A DNA stretch of 64,000 nt from JAXMAR01 sp046350295 (GCA_046350295.1 JAXMAR010000032.1:1-64000), one strand, 5' to 3'. Numbered from the stretch's first letter, positions 8,138 through 18,145 are shown. Translations and numbers: made by a program. The notes: generated by a model not told the origin, from the sequence alone.

Positions 8138-9302
8138 GGCCGTTCGACACGTTCTCAAAAATCGTCGCGATCCCTTGCCCTGCCCCGATGCACATCGTCG
8201 CGAGGCCGAACTTCGCCTTGCGCGCCAGCAGCGCGTGAATCAACGTCGTCGCGATCCGAGCCCCGGAGGCGCCGAGCGGATGGCCGATGGCAATGGCGCC
8301 GCCGCGGACGTTCACCTTCTCCGGATCCGCCTCCAGGAGCTTGATGACGGCCAAGGTCTGCGCCGCGAAGGCCTCGTTGATCTCGATCAGGTCAATATCA
8401 CTCAACTTAACACCGGCGCGCTCCAGCGCCTTGTGCGTCGCCGGGACCGGACCGATCCCCATCACCGCCGGATCGACCCCCGCCACCGCCATCGCCTTGA
8501 TCCGCGCCTTCGGCTTCAGTCCCAGCTCGTTCGCCCGCTCCTCCGACATGACGAGCAGCGCGGCCGCTCCGACGTTGAGCGGACTCGCGTTTCCGGCAGT
8601 CACGCTGCCTCCCTCCGGCATGAACGCCGGCTTGAGGCCGCCGAGCGCTTCCAGGCTCGTGTCGCGGCGGATGCACTCGTCCCCGGTCATGATCTGCTTG
8701 CGCCCGTCCGCGTCGCGCCCCCAGGTGGGCACGATCTCGTCCTTGAATTGACCGGCGTCGGTCGCCTCCGCGGCGCGGCGATGGCTGCGCAGCGCGAACT
8801 CGTCCTGCTCCTTGCGGCTGATGCGGTACTTGCGGGCCAGGTTCTCCGCGGTCAGCCCCATATGCAGCGTGGCCGGGCTATGGCGGTAGAGGTACTTGGG
8901 ACTCGGCTGGTAGCTGTCGTCGAACGGCAGATGGTGCATGTGCTCGACGCCCCCCGCGATCTGTACGTCCTCGCACTCCGCGGCGATGCTCTGCGCCGCC
9001 TGGTGGATGGCTTGAAGGCTCGAGCCGCAGTTGCGATTGACGCTCGCCCCCGGCGTCTCGATCGGAAAGCCGGCGATGAGCGCCGCCATGCGGGCGATGT
9101 CGTAGCCCTGCTCCTTGTCCTGGCGGACGCAGCCCCAATGGACGTCCTCGATGTCGGCGGCGGGGACGTTCGCTTTCTTCAGGAGCGCGTCCATGACGTG
9201 CGCGGAGAGGTCATCCGCCCGGACATCGCGATACATCCCCTTCTCGGAATGCGCTCGTCCGATCGGGCTGCGGACGGCTTCGATGATGACGGCGTGACGC
9301 AT
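8130..9302 (-). CDS. fadA: Acetyl-CoA C-acyltransferase (thiolase)
   Basis: This 390-residue thiolase would cleave 3-ketoacyl-CoA in fatty-acid beta-oxidation, or condense acyl-CoAs. The nucleophilic Cys is at about residue 92 (SVNRNCGSSLQAIHQA). The other family signatures are present: INEAFAAQTLA, the His of GHPLGASGARI, and the second catalytic Cys in ATMCIGAGQGIATIFE near the C-terminus. The length is normal. It is the first gene of the minus-strand run leading into the ATP-grasp and mch genes, and its stop overlaps the next start. Its link with C1 metabolism is not obvious and may only reflect co-transcription. The symbol is a family-level choice; no fadB is in the window. Confidence 0.88.
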   Translation of the reverse strand: MRHAVIIEAVRSPIGRAHSEKGMYRDVRADDLSAHVMDALLKKANVPAADIEDVHWGCVRQDKEQGYDIARMAALIAGFPIETPGASVNRNCGSSLQAIHQAAQSIAAECEDVQIAGGVEHMHHLPFDDSYQPSPKYLYRHSPATLHMGLTAENLARKYRISRKEQDEFALRSHRRAAEATDAGQFKDEIVPTWGRDADGRKQIMTGDECIRRDTSLEALGGLKPAFMPEGGSVTAGNASPLNVGAAALLVMSEERANELGLKPKARIKAMAVAGVDPAVMGIGPVPATHKALERAGVKLSDIDLIEINEAFAAQTLAVIKLLEADPEKVNVRGGAIAIGHPLGASGARIATTLIHALLARKAKFGLATMCIGAGQGIATIFENVSNGHG

Positions 9303-9424
9303 GGTTCAGCCTCCTGGTCGTGCGCTGTTTATCATATCGACGGAGGCGGCGCGGTTCCTTACTCTGGCACAAACACGGAGAAGACAAACAATGGCTGCTC
9401 AAGCGCCCAAAGGCGGTCAGTTTG

Positions 9425-9808
9425 ATGCTGTGCGATCAAGTCGTTTTCGAGCAGGGGAGCCAGAAACCCTACCTGTTGGGCATCTTCACGGGCTTGGCCG
9501 TGGACGGCTTTCCGACGCCCCCTCAACGATTCGACATTCTTGCCGCCCTCACAGACGGATTGGGAAATGTTACAATACGCTTGACTGTTACGCATCTGGA
9601 AAAAGACGAAGAGATCTACGATCAACGCCTGATAGTGACGTTCCCCGACCCTCTACAACTAGTGAATGTCCGATTTCGTATCAGGCGCTTGGTTTTTGAC
9701 AGACCCGGCATCCACCTCTTTACGCTCGTCGCGGACGGATTCGGCGGCGAGGAGATTGCGGCGCGGCGCATCCGCGTCTACGAACCGGGAGCAGGAGAGT
9801 TGCCATGA
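9425..9808 (+). CDS. DUF6941-like protein, start probably frameshifted
   Basis: About 127 residues: MLCDQVVFEQGSQKPYLLGIFTGL, then an alternating beta pattern (NVTIRLTVTHLEKDEEIY, HLFTLVADGFGGEEIAARRI). It resembles the small beta-rich family I know as DUF6941, whose function is unknown, and it is related in layout to the gene at 38293-38673. The natural start is probably the ATG at 9391, preceded by GGAGAAG: removing one A from the AAA run near 9407 gives MAAQAPKAVSLMLCDQ. As written, the open frame can only start at 9425 or at a poor upstream GTG. Its stop overlaps the next gene's ATG, so the two genes are probably translated together. Confidence 0.6.
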   Translation: MLCDQVVFEQGSQKPYLLGIFTGLAVDGFPTPPQRFDILAALTDGLGNVTIRLTVTHLEKDEEIYDQRLIVTFPDPLQLVNVRFRIRRLVFDRPGIHLFTLVADGFGGEEIAARRIRVYEPGAGELP

Positions 9809-10023
9809 ATCGTCGATTCAAAGTGGGACCGAACGAGCTTGCAGGCATCCCTGCTTGCTTCGAGGAAACTCTTCCGGTCAGGCCGGAAAAACGTGCGCCG
9901 CGGAAGAGGAAACATCCCCCGGTTGTGCTGCCTGCGAAAAAGCCCACGGCCGATGATCTCGCCGGCATTCCGGTCTGCTTCGACGATAGAGACAGCCCGC
10001 CGAAACGAAAGAGGAGAAAGTGA
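9805..10023 (+). CDS. Small basic protein with LAGIPxCF repeats
   Basis: The protein has 72 residues. The ATG overlaps the upstream stop in an ATGA junction, so it is translationally coupled to the DUF6941-like gene. It carries two copies of a short motif, LAGIPACFEE at residues 12-21 and DLAGIPVCFDD near residues 51-61, each preceded by a Pro/Asn or Thr/Ala stretch. Lys/Arg-Pro linkers follow, and the tail is KRKRRK. I recognise no family. A repeated Cys-containing motif in a basic linker could be a peptide docking site, but that is a guess. Confidence 0.6.
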   Translation: MNRRFKVGPNELAGIPACFEETLPVRPEKRAPRKRKHPPVVLPAKKPTADDLAGIPVCFDDRDSPPKRKRRK

Positions 10024-10098
10024 CACTGTGGATGTCGTTAAGAACGTGCACATCCAGCGGTTATCCCGTTGACGCCCATTCCCACCAAAAACGCCACC

Positions 10099-11217
10099 AT
10101 GCTCGAGCAAATCCGCGCCAAGGTCGAAGCCAACCAACGCCTCTCCTTCGACGAAGGCGTCTTCCTCTACGACCAGGCCGATCTCTTCACCCTCGGCGAG
10201 CTCGCCAACCGCGTCCGCGAGCGCAAGAACGGCAACTACGCCTATTACAACGTCAACACGCACATCAACCCGACGAACGTCTGCGTCTATCGCTGCGTCT
10301 TCTGCGCCTTCCGGGCGGACCTCAAGAGCCCCAAGGGTTACGTGATGTCCGACGAGCAGATCGTCGAGCGTGCCGGCGAGGCCCAGGCCCGCGGCGCCAC
10401 CGAGATGCACATCGTCGGCGGCCTGCACCACCAACTCCCCTACGACTGGTACCTGAACGTCGTCCGTATCATCCACGACGCGTATCCCCGGCTGCACCTG
10501 AAGGCGTACACCGCGGTCGAATGGGACTGGTTCTCCCGCCTCACCGGCCGGCCGACGCGCGACATCCTCGCCGAGTTCAAGCAGGCCGGCCTGGGGAGCC
10601 TTCCCGGCGGCGGAGCCGAGATCTTCCATCCCGAAGTGCGCGATGTCATCTGCGAACACAAGGCCGACGCCGGCGCCTGGCTGCGAATCCATCGCGAAGC
10701 CCACGAGCTTGGCCTGCGCTCCAACGCCACCATGCTCTACGGGCACATCGAGAGCACGCAGCACCGCATCGATCACCTGATCCGCCTGCGCGAGCTGCAA
10801 GACGAGACGGGCGGTTTCCAGACGTTCATCCCGCTGGCCTTCCATCCGGACAACACCAAGCTTGCCGCGGACCGCAACCTAAAGAAACCGAGCGTACTGA
10901 TGGACCTGCGCACAATGGCCGTCGCCCGGCTGATGCTCGATAACTTCCCCCACATCAAGGCCTACTGGATCATGCTCGGCGCCAAGACGGCGCAGCTTGC
11001 CCTGAGCTACGGGGCCGACGATATCGACGGCACCGTCGTCCACGAGAAGATCTACCACGACGCCGGCTCGACCGAGCGCGAAGAGATGACGGTCACCGAA
11101 TTGCGGCGCCTGATCGAGGAGGCGGGTCGGATCCCGGTCGAACGCGATACGTTGTACCACGAAGTCGTTCGCGAAAGAGCCGGATGGAAAACGGGCCGCC
11201 GCCTTTCCCTGGCCTGA
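10099..11217 (+). CDS. mqnE: Aminofutalosine synthase (radical SAM)
   Basis: MqnE makes aminofutalosine from the chorismate-derived intermediate and S-adenosylmethionine in the futalosine route to menaquinone. The radical SAM cluster motif is visible as CVYRCVFCAF, with Cys at about residues 62, 66 and 69 (CxxxCxxC). Other family stretches are EMHIVGGLHHQLPYDWY, GGGAEIF and FQTFIPLAFHPDNTKL, and it ends with the usual C-terminal domain (MTVTELRRLIEEAGRIPVERD). About 372 residues is typical. I chose the ATG at 10099 over the TTG at 10069; neither has a strong ribosome site. The other menaquinone genes are not in the window. Confidence 0.92.
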   Translation: MLEQIRAKVEANQRLSFDEGVFLYDQADLFTLGELANRVRERKNGNYAYYNVNTHINPTNVCVYRCVFCAFRADLKSPKGYVMSDEQIVERAGEAQARGATEMHIVGGLHHQLPYDWYLNVVRIIHDAYPRLHLKAYTAVEWDWFSRLTGRPTRDILAEFKQAGLGSLPGGGAEIFHPEVRDVICEHKADAGAWLRIHREAHELGLRSNATMLYGHIESTQHRIDHLIRLRELQDETGGFQTFIPLAFHPDNTKLAADRNLKKPSVLMDLRTMAVARLMLDNFPHIKAYWIMLGAKTAQLALSYGADDIDGTVVHEKIYHDAGSTEREEMTVTELRRLIEEAGRIPVERDTLYHEVVRERAGWKTGRRLSLA

Positions 11218-11253
11218 CAAAACGCAGACGCCTCGATCCGCAGAACACAAAAA

Positions 11254-11284
11254 AGGCGCCGGACCTGATTTGCTCGCGGCGCCT
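11254..11284. terminator. Hairpin between convergent genes
   Basis: AGGCGCCG (11254-11261) and CGGCGCCT (11277-11284) form a perfect 8-bp stem. The stem is preceded by a run of A and followed shortly by CTTTT. It lies between mqnE and the convergent secretin-like gene, so it may terminate both. Confidence 0.55.
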
Positions 11285-11308
11285 CTCGTGCTTTTGGTCC
11301 GGACTCTT

Positions 11309-12547
11309 CTACCGCTCCGTCCTTGCCTCCTGCGGCGCCGGCTCGGTGATCAGAACCCGCGGCGTCACGATGATCAAGACGCTCGACGCCTCCCGGCCGA
11401 TTGCCACGTTGCGAAAGAGTCGATTGACGTACGGAACCCGGCTCAAGAGCGGCGGGCGGAACTCGGTCCGCGTCTCGGTCATGAAGCTGCCGCAGTGGAG
11501 GACCAGGCTTTCGCCGTCCGCCAGCGTCTCCTTGCAGGCGAGGTGGACCTTCTCGAAGCTGGGTCGCTCGAGAAAGACCTGGGCCGGCTCGGTTCCCCCC
11601 ACGAACATCACCGGCGTCAACGGCGCCTCGTTGCCCCGCTGCGCCATGCTCGCTTCCAGCTCCAGCCGCACCGATTTTCGGTCCGCGGAAACGGTGGGGT
11701 GGACGCCAAAGCGCGTTCCCAAAACAAAGGTCTTCGTTTTCTGCTGAAGCGCCCCCCCGTCCTTCTCAACATCGAACGAGGCGCCGACAAGATACGTCTG
11801 GCGGTCGGTGATCTCGATTTGACTGCGCTGGCCGTTGAACAGGGTCAGCTTGGGCGCCTGCATGAGCGCCGAGCGCCGATCGTCCTGCGCTTGTTCCAGC
11901 ACGCGCCGTAGCTGCTGCGGCTCGAGTTTCACGCGCCAGGCCGGTCCGCTCGGAGTAACGGCGCGCTCGTCCTTACCCGGCTTGACCAAGAGGTCCTTGT
12001 CCGCGACCGGCCGGATCTGGTGCGTTTGCAAGATACCGTCCAACGCCTCCGGATTGATGCGCAGCACGCGCATCTCCACGACCACGTTCACGTCCTGCAT
12101 GCGCCTGAGCGCTTCGAGGAGAGACCGCACCTCCTCGTGAACTTGCGGCGTCGTGTTGATGACGAGGCTCATGCCGAGCGGAAAGTACTGCATCGTGCCC
12201 GGCCCGCCGTTCGTGTTCCACGTCTCGGGCGCCGCCGTCGACATGATGAGCTGGATCAGCGCATCCTCCTTGGTCGTGACCCGCTCCTTGGGCGACTGTT
12301 CTTCCTCGCCCTTCGCATCTTTCCCAGGTTCCACCAGCTCCGGCAACGGCTTGAACGTCCCCGGCGCCTTGCTCGGAATCGGGATCACCAGATCGGCGAC
12401 CTGATACGTCGCCTGCACCAGGCGCGGCGGCGCCTTCTCGCGGTAGAGACAGCGCACGAACCCCGACCAGGCGAAGGCGGAATCCGCCACGCCAAGCGCG
12501 GACAGCACGGCGATAACGCCGACGAACAACGATCTACGCATCGACAT
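11309..12547 (-). CDS. Secretin-like (type II/III secretion family) exported protein
   Basis: This protein of about 412 residues has a signal peptide (MSMRRSLFVGVIAVLSALGVADSAFA) and a region resembling the N-terminal secretin domains (ALIQLIMSTAAPETW, MSLVINTTPQVHEEVRSLLEALRRMQDVNVVVEMRVL). A C-terminal secretin-type segment follows (RSQIEITDRQTYLVGASF, RTEFRPPLLSRVPYVNRLFRN, VLIIVTPRVLI). It is much shorter than a full GspD and belongs to the short secretin-like proteins common in planctomycetes, whose role is unclear. The ATG at 12547 follows GGGAGG by 5 bases. It stands alone and converges on mqnE. Confidence 0.75.
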   Translation of the reverse strand: MSMRRSLFVGVIAVLSALGVADSAFAWSGFVRCLYREKAPPRLVQATYQVADLVIPIPSKAPGTFKPLPELVEPGKDAKGEEEQSPKERVTTKEDALIQLIMSTAAPETWNTNGGPGTMQYFPLGMSLVINTTPQVHEEVRSLLEALRRMQDVNVVVEMRVLRINPEALDGILQTHQIRPVADKDLLVKPGKDERAVTPSGPAWRVKLEPQQLRRVLEQAQDDRRSALMQAPKLTLFNGQRSQIEITDRQTYLVGASFDVEKDGGALQQKTKTFVLGTRFGVHPTVSADRKSVRLELEASMAQRGNEAPLTPVMFVGGTEPAQVFLERPSFEKVHLACKETLADGESLVLHCGSFMTETRTEFRPPLLSRVPYVNRLFRNVAIGREASSVLIIVTPRVLITEPAPQEARTER

Positions 12548-12634
12548 GACAGCCTCCCGGGAAAGCGGCACGAACAGCGCCGGCCGGGATAGCGAACGGC
12601 CTCAATCGGGGCAAGACGATGTGGCCACACGTTT

Positions 12635-14032
12635 TCACCGTGTGAGGAAACCGGTAGGTGGAAAGGGACCGCCGCGCTTCACTTCAGCTCCTCGCGCGCG
12701 CCGCAGCGGGCATCCTTCCAGAAGCTCGCGTTGGTCCGGCCGGCCCGCCAGGTCGTGCTCCTCGAGCGGATCCTCGCGCGCGTCGTACAACTCCTCGCGC
12801 GGCGAAGCCGTGTCGATCCAGCGAATGTATGAGTAGCGCTCCGTCCGCACCCCCTCGCTCGGCGGGATGATCTTGGGCAGCGTCAAATGCTCGTAGAACC
12901 ACTCCGTGCGCCACGCCGTCTTCTTTCCCTCCACCAGCGGCCGCACGCTCTTGCCCTGCATGCGTTTTGGAGCGGGCAGCCCGGCGTAGTCGAGGAACGT
13001 CGGCGCCACGTCGATGTTCAGGGCCATCGCGGCGACGGTCTTGCCCCGTTGCGACTTCGGCGCCCCCGGCGCCACCACGATCAAGGGGACACGGATCGAC
13101 TCCTCGTACATGAACCACTTGTCCGCCAGCCCGCGCTCCCCCAGGAAGTAGCCGTTGTCCGAGAGGAAGACGATCAGCGTGTTGTCCAGGAGTCCGAGTC
13201 GCTCCAACTCGGCCAGCACCCGGCCGATCTCGCGGTCCATGCCGGTGATGAGGCGATAGTAGTCGCGGACGATGTTCTGATACTTTTCACGCTCGTCGAA
13301 GCGCCAGGTCCAGCGGCGCCGGCCCTCGGATTCCTGCACGCTCTTGGGCAGAAGCTCGAAGTATTTCGCGTCGGCGGTCTTCGGGACCGGGATGCGCGCG
13401 TCCTTGTACAGCTCCTCGTCGCGCGGGTCGGGCGGATACTCGCGCTTCGCCTTGTCCATGGCATGCGGCGATTTGAAGCTGATCGAAAGACACCATGGCT
13501 TCTTCGCGTCGCAATCCTTCAAAAACTCCAGAGCCTGGTCCCCCATCCGCCGCGTCAGGTGTACCGTCTCCTTCTTGCCGAAATAGGCGCCTTGACCCGG
13601 AAAGCCGCGCCAGAAGTCGAATTCCTTGGTCGGCATCGTGTCGCCGACCCCGAACTTGCCGATGAACCCGACGCGATAGCCGGCCGCCCGCAACAGCGCG
13701 ACATAGGTCTCGGCGAAAGCCGCGGCGCTGAGATTCGTCTTGAAGTCGTTGATCCCGTGTCGCCGCGCGTATTGCCCGGTCAGGATGCTCGCCCGGCTGA
13801 CGCAGCAGATCGAGGTGGTGACGAAGGCGTTGCGAAAGAGAACGCCTTTCTTCGCCAACCCGTCGATGTGCGGCGTCCGGATGACCATGTTTCCCATGCA
13901 GCCGAGGGTGTCCCAGCGGAGGTCGTCGGCGAGCAGGAAAAGGATGTTTGGCTGCGGCCGCTTCTCGCCTGCCGCCAAAGCAGGCGTGGCCAGGAAAGGC
14001 GCGACCAAGAGAAGCAAGGTGGGACGGATCAT
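12635..14032 (-). CDS. Sulfatase, exported
   Basis: A formylglycine-type sulfatase that would remove sulfate from polysaccharides. It has a signal peptide (MIRPTLLLLVAPFLATPALA), the metal site NILFLLADDLRWDTLG, and the active-site signature CCVSRASILTG near residue 76, whose first Cys would be converted to formylglycine. FIGKFG, HAMDKAK, FLSDNGYFLGERGL and DKWFMYEESIRVPL are also typical. The C-terminal 15 residues look wrong: one base less near 12715 would end the protein as LLEDARCGAREELK with a TGA at 12679-12681. That tail is probably an indel artefact. It is divergent from the PVC-type gene across 147 bases that must hold both promoters. Confidence 0.9.
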   Translation of the reverse strand: MIRPTLLLLVAPFLATPALAAGEKRPQPNILFLLADDLRWDTLGCMGNMVIRTPHIDGLAKKGVLFRNAFVTTSICCVSRASILTGQYARRHGINDFKTNLSAAAFAETYVALLRAAGYRVGFIGKFGVGDTMPTKEFDFWRGFPGQGAYFGKKETVHLTRRMGDQALEFLKDCDAKKPWCLSISFKSPHAMDKAKREYPPDPRDEELYKDARIPVPKTADAKYFELLPKSVQESEGRRRWTWRFDEREKYQNIVRDYYRLITGMDREIGRVLAELERLGLLDNTLIVFLSDNGYFLGERGLADKWFMYEESIRVPLIVVAPGAPKSQRGKTVAAMALNIDVAPTFLDYAGLPAPKRMQGKSVRPLVEGKKTAWRTEWFYEHLTLPKIIPPSEGVRTERYSYIRWIDTASPREELYDAREDPLEEHDLAGRPDQRELLEGCPLRRARGAEVKRGGPFPPTGFLTR

Positions 14033-14179
14033 GGCAGTTCTCTCTTTGGAGTGCGCGTCTGGACACCGCACTCCAAATTGTCCGGTTGCGAACGCCCCAG
14101 GAATCCAATAGAGTGCGATATCATCGGGCCAAACAGAGACTATTCCGCGACCGCCGCCTTTGCAACCGGGAGCATCACC

Positions 14180-17100
14180 GTGTTTCAGCCTCGCACTCTC
14201 CTCCTCGCCGTTTTCGCCCTTTGCGCCAGCGCCGCTCCTCTTTCCGCTCAGGGCAAGGCGCCCGTGCCGAACTGGATCTGGCACGGCGAGCCGCGCGACA
14301 ACCAGACCGTCTACTTCCGCAAGGAAATCGCCATCAAGGGCCGTGTCAACGCCGCTCGCCTGGCCGGCGCCTGCGACAACAAGATGACGGTCTACCTCAA
14401 CGGCAAGGAAGTGCTGACGAGCGATAACTGGGAGACGCCCGTCTCCAAAGACGTCTCCGATATCCTCGCCGGGACCAAGGACGACAGCGCCGTTCTCGCC
14501 GTCGAGGCCTACAACTCCGAAGGTCCCGCCGGCCTCGTCCTCCAACTCGTCCTCGACGGGCCCAAGAAAGAGAAGACGACCATCGTCACCGACGGCTCCT
14601 GGCTCGCGTCCGAAAAGGCGGCCAAGGGCTGGAACGACAAGGGCTTCGACGCCTCCTCCTGGAGCAAGGCGATTGGGCTCGGCAAGATCGGCGCCGCCTC
14701 CGTCACCCCCTGGAACGCGGTGACGCTCGCCAGCCTGACGCGCGGAACCGCCGCCGGCGCCAAGCTCAAGAAGATCACCGCGACGCCTTCCGAACTGATC
14801 AAAGTCAAGAAGGACTTCAAGGTCGAGCTGCTCTACACCGTCCCACGTGACAAGCAGGGGTCGTGGGTCAGCCTGACCGTCGACGACAAGGGTCGGCTCA
14901 TCACCTCCGATCAATACGGCAAGCTCTATCGCGTCACCCCGCCCGCCCTTGGTGGCAAGGCGGAGGACACGAAAGTCGAGGAACTGCCGGTCGACCTCGG
15001 TGAAGCCCAGGGCCTGCTCTGGCATAACGACACGCTGTATGTCGTCGTCAATCGCGGCAAGAAATACGCCAGCGGCCTGTGGGCCGTCACCTCTTCCAAG
15101 AAGGACGATACGCTCGACACCAAGATCCTGCTGCATGCGCTGGGCAGCGGCGGCGAGCACGGCCCGCACGGCGTCGTCCTCGGGCCGGACGGCAAATCCC
15201 TCTACATCTGCTGCGGCAACCACACCGGCATGACCAAGATCAACTCTTCGCTCGTGCCGGAAAAGTGGGGCGAAGACTTCCTGGTCCCGCGTCTCTGGGA
15301 CGCAAGCGGCCACGCCGTGGGCATCATGGCTCCCGGCGGCTGCACCTACAAGGTCAGCCTCGACGGCAAGAACTGGACGCTCGTCTCCATGGGCTACCGC
15401 AACCACTACGACATCGCCTTCAACCGCGACGGCGAGCTCTTCACCTACGACTCCGACATGGAGTGGGACATGAGCCTGCCCTGGTACCGCCCGACGCGCG
15501 TCTGCCATGCCGTGCCCGGCAGCGAGTTCGGCTGGCGCGGCGGCACCGGCAAGATGTACGAGTATCATCCCGACAACCTGCCCCCTGCCGTCAACGTCGG
15601 TCCCGGCAGCCCGACCGGCGTGGTCTTCGGCTATGGCGCGAAGTTCCCCGCCAAGTACCAGGACGCTCTCTTCCTGTGCGATTGGAGCTATGGCAAGCTC
15701 TACGCCGGCCATCTGACGCCCGACGGCGCCAGCTACAAGTGTGAGTTGGAAGAGTTCATGAACGGCTCACCGCTGCCCCTCACCGATATCGTCGTCAATC
15801 CGAAGGACGGCGCCATCTATTTCACCATCGGCGGCCGCAGCACCCTCTCGGGCCTGTACCGTCTCACCTACACGGGAAGCGAAGACACGAGCCCGGCGAA
15901 AAAGACCGTCGAGAAGGAGGACACGGTCAAGGCGCGGGCCATTCGCCACAAGCTGGAAAGCTATTACGGCAAGAAGGACGCCAAGGCCGTCGAAGAAGCA
16001 TGGCCCTACCTGAGTAACCCGGATCGCTTCCTGCGCTGGGCGGCCCGCACTGTGCTGGAGTTTCAGGATCCCAAGACCTGGGCGGAGAAGGCGCTCAAGG
16101 AGACGGACCCGGTCGCGCTGACACACGCCGTCATCGGCCTGGCGCGCGGCGACAAGTCCCTCCAGCCGCGCGATCTCGAAAGCGGCACGGAACGGGTCGA
16201 CTGGAAGAAACTCACGCCGGCAGAAGATCGACTACCTCCGGGCTTACAAGCTGACGTTCATCCGTCTCGGCGCTCCGGACGCCGCTTGGAGGGAACGCGC
16301 TAGCAAGCGGCTCGACGCCTTCTATCCGGCCAAGACGCGCGAGGTGAACGCCGAGCTATCCAAGCTGATCTGCTACCTCGAGCCGGCCGACGGCGTGACC
16401 AAGACCCTGGCCCTGCTGGCCAAGGCCCCGACGCAGGAGGAGCAGATCGAGTACGCCCTCGGACTACGCATGGTGAAGAGCGGCTGGACCACCAAGCAGC
16501 GCGAGGAATACTTCAACTGGTTCCACAAGGGGGCGACCTACCGCGGCGGCAACAGCTTCCACGGCTTCCTGCGCAACATCCGCAACGACGCCATCAAGAC
16601 GCTGAGCGAGGGCGAACGCGCGGAGCTGAAGGAAGTCCTCGCCCATGTGCCGACACCGACCGCTCCCAAGTTCTCCACCAAGCCGCGTCCCTTCGTCAAG
16701 AAGTACTCGGTGGATGAACTGGTCGCCGTCGTCGAGAAAGGCCTGAAGGGACGCAATTTCGACAAGGGCCGGCAACTTTTCGGCGAGGCCAAGTGCTTCA
16801 TCTGCCATCGCGCCAATGGCGAAGGCGGCGGCCTCGGCCCCGATCTCACCGCCGTCTCCGGCCGCTTCAACCCGCGCGACCTCTTCGAATCGATCATCCT
16901 GCCCAGCAAGGTCATCAGCGATCAGTACCAGGCCGTGGTGGTCACGACCACGGATGGCCGCGTCATCATGGGCCGCATCGTCAACCTCGCCGGCGACAAC
17001 ATCAACATCAACACCGACATGCTCGACCCGAACAAGCTGGTCGGCGTGAACCGCAACCAGATCGACACGATGGAAGTGTCCAAGGTGTCGATGATGCCGG

Positions 17101-17201
17101 AGGGCCTGATCGACAGTTTCACGGAAGAAGAGATCCTGGACCTGGTCGCGTACCTGTATTCGCGTGGGGATCGGAATAACGCGATGTTTCGCAAGGACTA
17201 G
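14180..17201 (+). CDS. PVC-type cytochrome c with propeller domain (one frameshift)
   Basis: This is one protein of about 1005 residues if a shift near 16205-16215 is repaired. It starts at a GTG at 14180, 7 bases after GGGAG, with a signal peptide (VFQPRTLLLAVFALCASAAPLSAQ). The order is a jelly-roll-like N domain (WIWHGEPRDNQTVYFRKEI), a beta-propeller (LTVDDKGRLITSDQYGKLYRV, GEHGPHGVVLGPDGKSLYI, NHYDIAFNRDGELFTYDSDME), a helical HEAT-like part, and a C-terminal cytochrome c with CFICH at about 16794, followed by GLGPDLTAV. Such proteins are periplasmic and thought to oxidise sugars or similar compounds. The first frame ends TPAEDRLPPGLQ, while the other frame continues QKIDYLRAYKLTF. Confidence 0.85.
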
Positions 17202-17303
17202 GCGCGACCTGGCGCTCTTCGATATTGGCGACTCTCCGGGACGCGTGCTCCGGACGCGTCCCGGGGTGGTTGAGGACGACGCCGCAAGGCTCGCCGTTGT
17301 GCA

Positions 17304-18116
17304 ATGCAACACGTGCGCGTCAATTCCTGGGCCGAGCTGCTCGACGTGCTTTACGCCGATTCCTGGAAAGAAGGGCTGGGGCGCTTTCGCTCGGATTTCG
17401 CGTTCCGCGGCCTGGAGACGCCGGCGGAAGAAATGCGGACGGGCCTGATGCGACTGGGCGGCGACTATGGCGAACTGGAGCGCCACCTGCTCCGCAATTT
17501 CCGCAAGTACGCCTACAAGGACGCCGTCCCTGTCGACACCGTCTGGAACTGGCTGGCGCTCGCGCAACATTATGGTCTGCCGACGCGCCTTCTCGACTGG
17601 ACGTTCTCCCCCTTTGTCGCGCTGCACTTCGCCACCGAACACGTGGGCCACTTCGACGAAGAAGGCGTGGTCTGGGCCGTTGACTTCATCAAGATCAAGA
17701 AGTATCTCCCCGCCAGGTTACGCAAGCCCCTCAAGGAGGAGGGCGCCAACGTCTTCACGGCGGAGTTGCTTGGGCGCGTGGCCGGCGACCTGGAAGCCTA
17801 CGACCGGCTGGCCGCGGAACAGTTTGTCGCCTTCTTCGAGCCGCCGTCGCTCGATCAGCGCATCATCAACCAGTTCGCCCTTTTCTCCCTCATGTCCAGC
17901 CCCGCGGCTAGCCTCCTCGACTGGCTGAAGGCGCACGACGGACTGTCCAAGCGCGTGGTCATCCCAGCCAAACTCAAGTGGGAAGTGCGCGACAAACTCG
18001 ATCAGGCCAACGTGTCCGAGCGCGTCCTTTACCCCGGCCTGGACGGCCTGAGCCGCTGGCTGCGCCGCCAGTATGCGCCGACCGACCGAAGCGGCAAACG
18101 CCCTGACGACGACTGA
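17304..18116 (+). CDS. FRG domain-containing protein
   Basis: The protein has 270 residues and matches the FRG family: FAFRGLETPAEEMRTGLMRL near residue 32, LLRNFRKYAY, and the strongly conserved WLALAQHYGLPTRLLDWTFSPFVALHFAT. The family is named after its FRG motif and its biochemical role is unproven; several members lie in mobile or defence regions. There is no signal peptide, so it is probably cytosolic. It follows the PVC-type gene by 102 bases on the same strand, and no other defence gene is adjacent. The C-terminus is basic and polar (YAPTDRSGKRPDDD). Confidence 0.85.
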   Translation: MQHVRVNSWAELLDVLYADSWKEGLGRFRSDFAFRGLETPAEEMRTGLMRLGGDYGELERHLLRNFRKYAYKDAVPVDTVWNWLALAQHYGLPTRLLDWTFSPFVALHFATEHVGHFDEEGVVWAVDFIKIKKYLPARLRKPLKEEGANVFTAELLGRVAGDLEAYDRLAAEQFVAFFEPPSLDQRIINQFALFSLMSSPAASLLDWLKAHDGLSKRVVIPAKLKWEVRDKLDQANVSERVLYPGLDGLSRWLRRQYAPTDRSGKRPDDD

Positions 18117-18145
18117 AAAGAACCTTCGGCCACGGGCCCGCAATC

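Noticed and set aside
14033..15712. A long minus-strand reading frame extending the sulfatase upstream to over 1000 residues
   Set aside because: The extra part mirrors the strongly coding PVC-type gene on the plus strand, lacks family-like sequence, and the signal peptide at 14032 marks the real start.
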